DNA of 64,000 nucleotides from Earliella scabrosa (Eukaryota; Basidiomycota; Agaricomycetes; Polyporales; Polyporaceae), in the NCBI GenBank assembly GCA_022605405.1, contig JABYQQ010000007.1, forward strand, positions 1,860,001 to 1,924,000. The letters are read 5' to 3'. A program made the position numbers and the translations under genes. This document shows, piece by piece, positions 57,950-64,000 of this stretch (its first letter is position 1; every line of letters starts with the position of its first letter). The notes below the pieces were generated by a model. It ran no database searches. It saw only the letters and a list, made by a program, of their open reading frames with translations, and was not told where the DNA came from.

Positions 57950-59960
57950 CACGGAGCCTCACGCTAGTCACGATTACATCAGCTCACGCTGGGACCGTGA
58001 ACGGAGCGGGTCGAAACCGTGCTTCCTCCTCCCCCTCTTCCTCCCCCTCCCCCTCTTTTTCCTCCTCCTCCTCCCCATACACTGCGCGTCTCAGCCGTCG
58101 GTCGGTGATGAAGCTCGGTCCGCGCGGACATTGGTGCGCGAGCCACACTCCCTCCATTCACCCCCTCTCTATCTCCTCTTACCTCCTCCTGATCCAGAAG
58201 TTTCACGCTTTCTTTGAATGTGCGCTGCAGAACTGGGATGTCCGTCGAGGGCCACGCTCCGCCCCGATCTGCCCTCCCCGACCTAAGGACAGTCTTGAGG
58301 TTCCGGTGAGTTCATCCCCTACCCATCATACTCGTCAATGCGCTCGCCACATGAGCGAGCTCTGTTCGCGTTGCGGACATCTCACGAGAGCTCTGTTGTA
58401 TGCATCGCGTGCGCCGAAGCTTCGTCTGCGTCGCGGACATCTTCACGGGACTCTGGCGTGCTCGGAGCGGAAGTCACACTCCACGCACCTCGACCCTTTC
58501 CTCTCCTCCCTTCCCGTGTATCCCGTGGTCTAACTGATGCTTCGAAAAGATCGAGGGTGCTGGAACGTCCGACATGTCAAAAGACCGAGCCTCACGGAGG
58601 GAGATCCATATTTACATTCATCGCTAGGTGAGTGCCCGCTTCGCTCAAGCTCTTGTCCGCATCGCGAAGACCTTTAAGGCGGAGCGCGAGTCATGCTACA
58701 AGCATCCTATCTGTCCTGTCCTCCTGCCCAGCCATTCATAGCTCTCAATGATCCTTTGGCTAGGTCATGGCCAGCTTGTACGCCGGCCACCACTCCGACC
58801 CCAACCCTGACTCGGTTCTATGCCGAAAACGGTTCTGAGATTTAGGTGAGTTACTAGTGCTCATGGCAACGCCTGCATAAATCGAACTCGTCGATACGCT
58901 GCACACCAGAGCTTTATTGGTGTTGCGAGCATCCCGCGGGAGTCCTGGCTCATGTGTCGCATATGTATATGTATCGCATGAGCCATGCTCTGCGTGTGTC
59001 AGCCGTCGGTTCTGCACCAGGCTCGGCCCGCATCGTCGGTGCGCGAGCCATACTCCATTCACCCCCCTCTACCTGCTTTCCTCTCTTCCTGCGTCTTCAG
59101 CAGTCTCACGCTTGCTTTGAATAGATCGTGCGCCATAATTTGGTCGAGTGGAAGCTCCGCTCCGATCTGCCCTCCCCGAATGATGGTCCAGTGAGTTCAT
59201 ACCTACCTCCCAACCATCATACTCGTGGACGCGCTTGCCACGTGCGCGAGCTCTGTTCGCGTTGCGGACACCTTCCAAGAGCTCTGGCATATGCATCGTG
59301 TCGCCCAACCTCTGTCTGTAGCGCGGACATGGGGCTCTGGCGTTCGCGAACCACCTGTTTTTGGTGTACTCAGAGGCCTAGCGTCTCGCGAGAGCTCTGC
59401 CGCATGCAACGCATGAGCCATACTCTGCTTCGGTCAGATTCGGTCGATGCGCCGAAGCCCTGTCCGCATTGCAGTCATCACGCACCTCGCCACTGTCCCC
59501 TCTCCTCTCCTCCCGCCTATGCGCCGATCTGACTGGTGCTCCATGTAGATTCAACCTCGCTACCAACGTCGGACGTCGGAATTGTGCAAGACAGCCCGAT
59601 CTGCACCTCGGGCACGAGTAGCATGTAGATCGCGACACTTTGTTCGTGTTGCGATCAGCTCCTGAGAGCTCTGGTGCAAGCATCGCTGCACCATTTCCTG
59701 CGTCTGTCGGCCTTCGGTCGGTGCGCCGAAGCCCTGTCCGCATCGCGGTCATCTTCACGGGGCTCTGGCGTGCGCTAGAGCGCGCGCCATACTCACGTCG
59801 ACATAAGCCCGCTCCGTTCGAGTTGCGAACACCTCCCGAGAGCTCTGCGTACGTATCGCGTACGTCATACTCTACGTGTGTCGACTGTCGGTGCCCGCAG
59901 CTCTGTCGCATCGTAGAGCGCGACGGACGGTGGGCGCACCTTTCTTCGCTGTGAGTACTC
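57950..59960 (+). repeat. Diverged relatives of the 388-bp array
   Basis: At least five degenerate units share GAGCTCTGTTCGCGTTGCGG, GCGGACATCTTCACGG and CATGAGCCATACTCTGC with the array at 52.7-53.7 kb. Unit lengths vary between about 225 and 380 bp. Splice-donor-like GTGAGTT/GTGAGTG junctions stand at about 58310, 58627, 58848 and 59190. Exon-like spacers between some units read NWDVRRGPRSAPICPP (58219 on), SDMSKDRASRREIHIYIHR (about 58570) and VRHNLVEWKLRSDLPSPNDG (59128 on). The first and third of these are related to each other. Confidence 0.75.
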
Positions 59961-60566
59961 ACGCGCGTAATGTACAGACGTGGTACGATAATAACATACT
60001 GCTACGGTAAAACAAGACAGAGCCCAACGTTGGATTTCACCTCATTCTATACGATTTAACAGTGTTCTATTCAACCCCCTCCCTCGTGCGACCCGTTGCT
60101 TGCCCTAGTTTGTACCATCATCTCCATCGAATGCGAGGCATGACCAGTGTCTGTTCGTTTTACGGACATCTATCGATCGGAATGTTGTACATCGTCATGC
60201 GGAATTTTCATCGTGTCATGCGTGCACTCCTCTCGCGAGCTGTTGCGTGTGCCGTCCTGTCTGACGCGACAGACTTCTTGTATTAGATGTTAGACCCGAC
60301 GATGTGTTGTCCGGAAGCGCCCGTGTGTGATCCGGTGTTGGACGTAGAACTCGACTGCATGCCCTTATGTACTTGTCAGTCCATGTCACTACACCCACCA
60401 CTCTGCATGATCGACGCTCCCACTTGGATTTCGCCTGACGCAATGGAGATACACGCTCTTCTTCGAACACAGCCGCAAAGTAGACAACCACAGGCACTCG
60501 AAGAGAGCCAGCACAACAGGAGAGTGACGAGGGACAGATCGGACAACTTCCCCCATACCTTGCGCA

Positions 60567-61050
60567 CATGGCCGACCCGTCTGTGTTCACTCGGATTGGA
60601 ACTGTTCAGATGAACGAGCTGATAGATGGTGCGTGAGTTGTATTGTCTTGTCGTGTACTTGATCTGACATCGACTTACGCCACCCGTACACACTCGAGTC
60701 CGAGTCTGGTGCGCTTCGTGATGCTAATTGACTGCAGCACTGGAGTGCGCGGAGGTAGAAATGGGTTCAGATTGTTGGTACGTGTTGTCCAGCTCTGCTA
60801 TCATACTGTGGTTATGATATCCGTGCGCAGCCGCCGTCCTTCGTGTTGTTATTGTCATTGATGCTGTGAAACGCAGCCCTGGGCGAGATCATGCATGCGC
60901 TACTCCCAAGTTCTGGTGCTGGTGTACAGGTGAGCATGCTCTGATATGCTTGGCTGTCTGCAGGACTCACATCACTGTGTTTCGTGTGCTGGCACAGTGT
61001 GTCACAACGTCCTCCCTGTCAGGTATACGCGCAGTAGCGTACGTTCGGGA
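60567..61050 (+). CDS. Small Cys-rich protein from short exons
   Basis: An ATG near 60567 gives MADPSVFTRIGTVQMNELID to a GTGCGT donor. A short exon (about 60738-60779, acceptor CTGCAG) continues in phase as ALECAEVEMGSDC to GTACGT. The next exon, from about 60876, gives CPGRDHACATPKFWCWCT to GTGAGC. A further exon from about 60963 gives GLTSLCFVCWHSVSQRPPC. Phases agree throughout, producing a dense Cys pattern, but no signal peptide or known Cys framework was recognised and the end is unresolved (a donor-like GTATACG follows). The short exons could also be coincidence. Confidence 0.38.
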
Positions 61051-61914
61051 TTGAGTGTGCATTGTGATTTCTCATTGATGGCCACCATGTAGGAAAGCAG
61101 TCTTTCATACCCTGGCATTCTCTCTGGCACGACATGCGACAGAACGCGCGGGGTCTGGTCATGCACCCTCGACCGGGTGCGGCCTGGGCGAGAGAACCGC
61201 TCTAGCTTTCCGTCAACCTTGATGAGCCTATGAAAACATAGAAAAGTCTAGAAGACTCACAATGCTATTGCGTTGACAGCGGGGGGGGGCTTGTGTCATG
61301 CAGGCCAGCATGCGCACGCGAGTGACTTGACATGACAAGAATGCATGTGGGCGACTGGCCTTGTCAGTGAGCCTGCGTCTGAAACAGATCCGTGAAGCTG
61401 ACATGGTTACTATGCGTCCGCAGAGCAAGTGCAAAACCATGGTCATGCCTAGTCATGCACTTGACAGCGACCATCCATGCGCAATCATCGCCAGCTCTGG
61501 TGAGTTTGTTTCAACGAGAGGAGGTACGAGACTAGACATAGCCTGATCGAAGAGCAGGTGGTTGGGTCTAGACACGTCGTGTGGATTGTCGTGTCAAGAG
61601 CTCGATTCTGTGTCTCGATGGTTCATTCGGTGTACGCGAATACTTCGCCGAACCAGAAGACAAATGACACCATTGGGTGGGTGAGGCGGCCAGCAACGCT
61701 TGATTGTGTAAGCGAGCCGTTGGTAGCGATCGGAGTGTCATGCAGGACTCCGACCAGGACCATACCTCATGGTTCGGTAAATTTGGCGCCGAGAATCCAA
61801 CCCAATCTTCAGCCCTGACCACCACTCGACTCTGACTACCAGCCAGCTCTCACCAACACTACTTCACTCACCTGCCTCGTACGCCCAGTGCTGCGCTGTT
61901 CTAGCCGCTACATC
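61051..61914. other. Intergenic, 5' flank of the next gene
   Basis: Contains a G-run (61281-61288) and ORFs of 60-86 codons on both strands without domains. It probably includes the promoter of the gene starting at 61915; no clear TATA box was seen. Confidence 0.4.
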
Positions 61915-62962
61915 ATGTCTTCCGCGCGTTCCGGCTCGTTGAAAGCCAAGGTACGAAGTTGGGAGCAACGGCATCGGCGACGTTGCTCATATCCTCTCCC
62001 GCCGCAGACTAGCAAGCGATACCAGCCATACGGCCAGCTCGCGTCGAAGGTAGCTGGCTCGAAGCCAAAATTGTCGACCACCCTCTCGTTGACCTCGTCG
62101 ACTTTGTCGTCATCCTCGTCGTCATCCCAGTCGCCATGCTCGTCGTCCTCATCATTCGCCTCCTCGTCATGCCCCTTTTCGCCATCCTCCTCCCCCTCGT
62201 CGTCGCTCTCTTCGTCTTCGCCATCCTCGTCGTCCTCGTGTATCTCCCGTCAAGTCGACACCATTCGCGACCTTTACCTCGAACGCATCAAAGAAAAGTA
62301 CCCCAATTTCACGCCACGTAACGATTTCGAAATCCTCGCAATCGGGGCCGGCGACTACAAGGGACCGGAGTCGCACATATATGAATGGTTGGATAAGGAG
62401 TTCAGCGAGAGAGTGGAGTACCAGGGAAGTGTACAGCGAGTTCTCAGCGCCGCAGAAAAGATTATCGGGCGTCGCGACATCATCACTGGAGTACGTGCAT
62501 TGACTGCGACCTAGGCATGCTCGGGACTGATGTCTGCGCTCTCAGCACAAGCCTAAGCGAGGCACGCCTGGTGTCTTCGTTCGTCCCATCCCTCAGAGTT
62601 CGTACTCTGTCCGACTCTTCCCAGGTTCGCCTCGGGCAAAGGAGTATTGCATGGACTTTGTCCACACAACCACCGGCGAGCCCGTCAACTCCCCATTTGC
62701 GTTCGAGTTGTGGTCCGTGGCCAATCCATCGACTCTTCAGCCTTCTGGTCGCGTATTCTCTCTCGAGGTCACCTGGGGTCGCGAGGAGAAGAATCTTCGT
62801 CCTGGTACTGAGAAGTTCGTACTGAGGGACGGGACGACGTATGTCTTGAAGCGTCGGGGACACAGGCCTCTGCGTTTCAAGGTGCCTGTTCGGGTCAGGC
62901 CTATTGCGAAGGCACCGGAGATGGATGAGCTTGTTTTCCCCGAGACTGTATACGTCGATTAG
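61915..62962 (+). CDS. Three-exon paralog family, copy 2
   Basis: Exons 61915-61950, 62008-62490 and 62546-62962, all phase 0, encode 311 residues. Introns are 57 nt (GTACGA...CGCAG) and 55 nt (GTACGT...CTCAG). Exon 1 is MSSARSGSLKAK. Exon 2 starts TSKRYQPYGQLA, passes through a long Ser tract, and ends with YPNFTPRNDFEILAIGAGDY ... SAAEKIIGRRDIITG. Exon 3 carries HKPKRGTPGVFVRPIPQSSY, SVRLFPGSPRAKEYCMDFVH, PVNSPFAFELWSVA, FSLEVTWGREEKNLRPGTEK, FVLRDGTTYVLKRRGH and RFKVPVRVRP. Architecture equals that of 54637-55709, and a decayed exon 3 lies at 29115-29479. Function unknown. The Ser tract may vary in length because it lies over TCG/TCC triplets. Confidence 0.8.
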
Positions 62963-64000
62963 GAGACAAGTAGTCGGCCTGTATCATATCTGTTTGTATG
63001 TATGAATCTGCCATAGCTATCACCTCAGCTCCAGCCCTGCTGCGCCGGATGGTGTGTCGATTCCCTGAAGCGCACGGATTCTAGGGATCAATCATTAATG
63101 GGACGGATGGTCCAACGGTTGCGCGTGGTGCAATTCCCGCTAATTCCGGGTCAGCGCTACTGGTAGGGCGCTAAGTACCTGCCCTTCTCTCTCTCACTTC
63201 CATATCGTTGATTCTCCCTAAGGCCCTCCACGCCGGTCATCTTATTTATCCTATGTATCATACCATCGTCCCTGTGACTGTCGTTACCAGTGAACTCATG
63301 ATACTTTCCCTCTCCTCCGCCGGCGACGGTGTTCAAATTCAAATTCGACAAACCTGTTACATCTGGCATACCAGAACACCTAGGCCTGTTGTATGACTGC
63401 GCGAGCTCCCTTGTGCTGGAGAATAGGTGACAATCTAGATTGAGGAGGAATCCCTCGAGGTGCGTGGTTCTCAGTGCTGCATACATCACTTACCCACGTC
63501 ATACACCGCGCACATCTAGGCTTTGAACTCTTGAGACTCAGACGTGCGCAAGACTGTTTGCACCCGCGCGCAAAGCCTGTGGCATACCGGTTTGTAGGTT
63601 TCCTGCCCACATTCCGCAGAGGGCCCCGTCCTCGTCGAGACCGTCGTTATGGCCTCGTCCTCGTCGACTGCTGTCTTATTGCCCTCTCCTCGCAGACTCC
63701 ATCCCTATGGCCCCATATCACAAGCTTGACCCGTCACATACATGTAGCGCAGGCTCGAGATGGGTTGAGAACGCCGTGGGGTGGGCACGTTTATGCCGAC
63801 AAGGCTTCCCTGCAGACTAATTGACCAGCTCGATTGACAGGGCCTTCCACTCTCTTCGCCATGGTTCGAACTGCGCGGATGGAACAATGCGGGTGCGGGC
63901 GCGGTCGATGTATGAGATTGACCTGCGGCACACTATACCTAGGTCGGGGGAGACGGCATCGTGATGCTGCTACAATTGTTGACCCGTCATTCTGCACAGC
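62963..64000. other. Right edge, no confident gene
   Basis: Short ORFs lie on both strands. A plus-strand frame at 63474-63824 is Arg/Leu-rich with a weakly hydrophobic end, and a Cys-containing frame starting at about 63861 (MVRTARMEQCGCGRGRCM) leaves no recognisable domain. Nothing further was supported. Confidence 0.35.

Noticed and set aside
52730..59960. Regularly spaced repeats considered as a CRISPR array
   Set aside because: Units are about 388 bp with no short palindromic repeat or unique spacers, and the genome is eukaryotic.
59378..59962. 194-codon minus-strand ORF
   Set aside because: It consists of diverged array sequence (repeated TGLRRTDRR-type peptides) with no domain.
63095..63180. 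GATGGTCCAACGG...GGGTCAGCGC stretch considered as a tRNA
   Set aside because: No B box (GGTTCGANTCC) and no foldable acceptor stem could be found.

Overview
The window looks like nuclear DNA of a basidiomycete fungus, most likely an Agaricomycete. The genes are cut by many introns of about 47-62 nt with GT-AG ends and CTRAY-like branch sites. The left edge carries a Tnp2-type (CACTA) transposase of the fungal kind, a KDM3-like JmjC demethylase with fungal architecture is present, and base composition is evenly G+C-rich. No bacterial operons, rRNA, tRNA or CRISPR arrays were seen. Gene models were spliced by eye; exon phases were checked where stated and are otherwise approximate.

Layout. 1-1.7 kb: CACTA transposase entering from the left edge. 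2.3-3.3 kb: small membrane protein. 3.66-4.60 kb: a 945-bp repeat whose near-identical inverted copy lies at 41.54-42.48 kb. 4.7-15.8 kb: several lineage-specific genes, including three members (4.7, 11.0 and 13.6 kb) of a tail-anchored protein family, and a long many-exon minus-strand gene (8.3-10.8 kb). 16-24 kb: poorly resolved ORFs, one broken gene (19.3 kb) and a Pro/Thr/Ala-rich gene (20-21 kb). 24.5-27.0 kb: the KDM3-like demethylase, the clearest functional call. 27.4-34 kb: hypothetical genes, a decayed exon of a repeated family (29.1 kb) and a frame-switching Ser/Pro-rich relic (31.6-33.8 kb). 35.3-41.4 kb: a WD40 protein with a C-terminal membrane segment and coiled coil, a repetitive-family protein with a 'LGPEGMSSDES' core, and a small gene. 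42.8-51.8 kb: helical proteins, a multi-pass membrane protein, an acidic MDVD-tailed protein, and a coiled-coil gene directly followed by a frameshifted fourth member of the tail-anchored family. 52.5-60 kb: a tandem array with a unit of about 388 bp and, further right, its diverged relatives. Two intact paralogs with identical exon architecture (54.6-55.7 minus and 61.9-63.0 plus) flank the diverged array.

Taken together this is accessory, repeat-rich DNA: several small multigene families with intact and decayed copies, one chromatin regulator, transposon remains and local satellite growth. The observations most worth following are the 945-bp inverted repeats bounding about 37 kb, the tail-anchored family, the three-exon paralog pair, and the array whose units each carry an AG|GTGAGT splice-donor-like junction.
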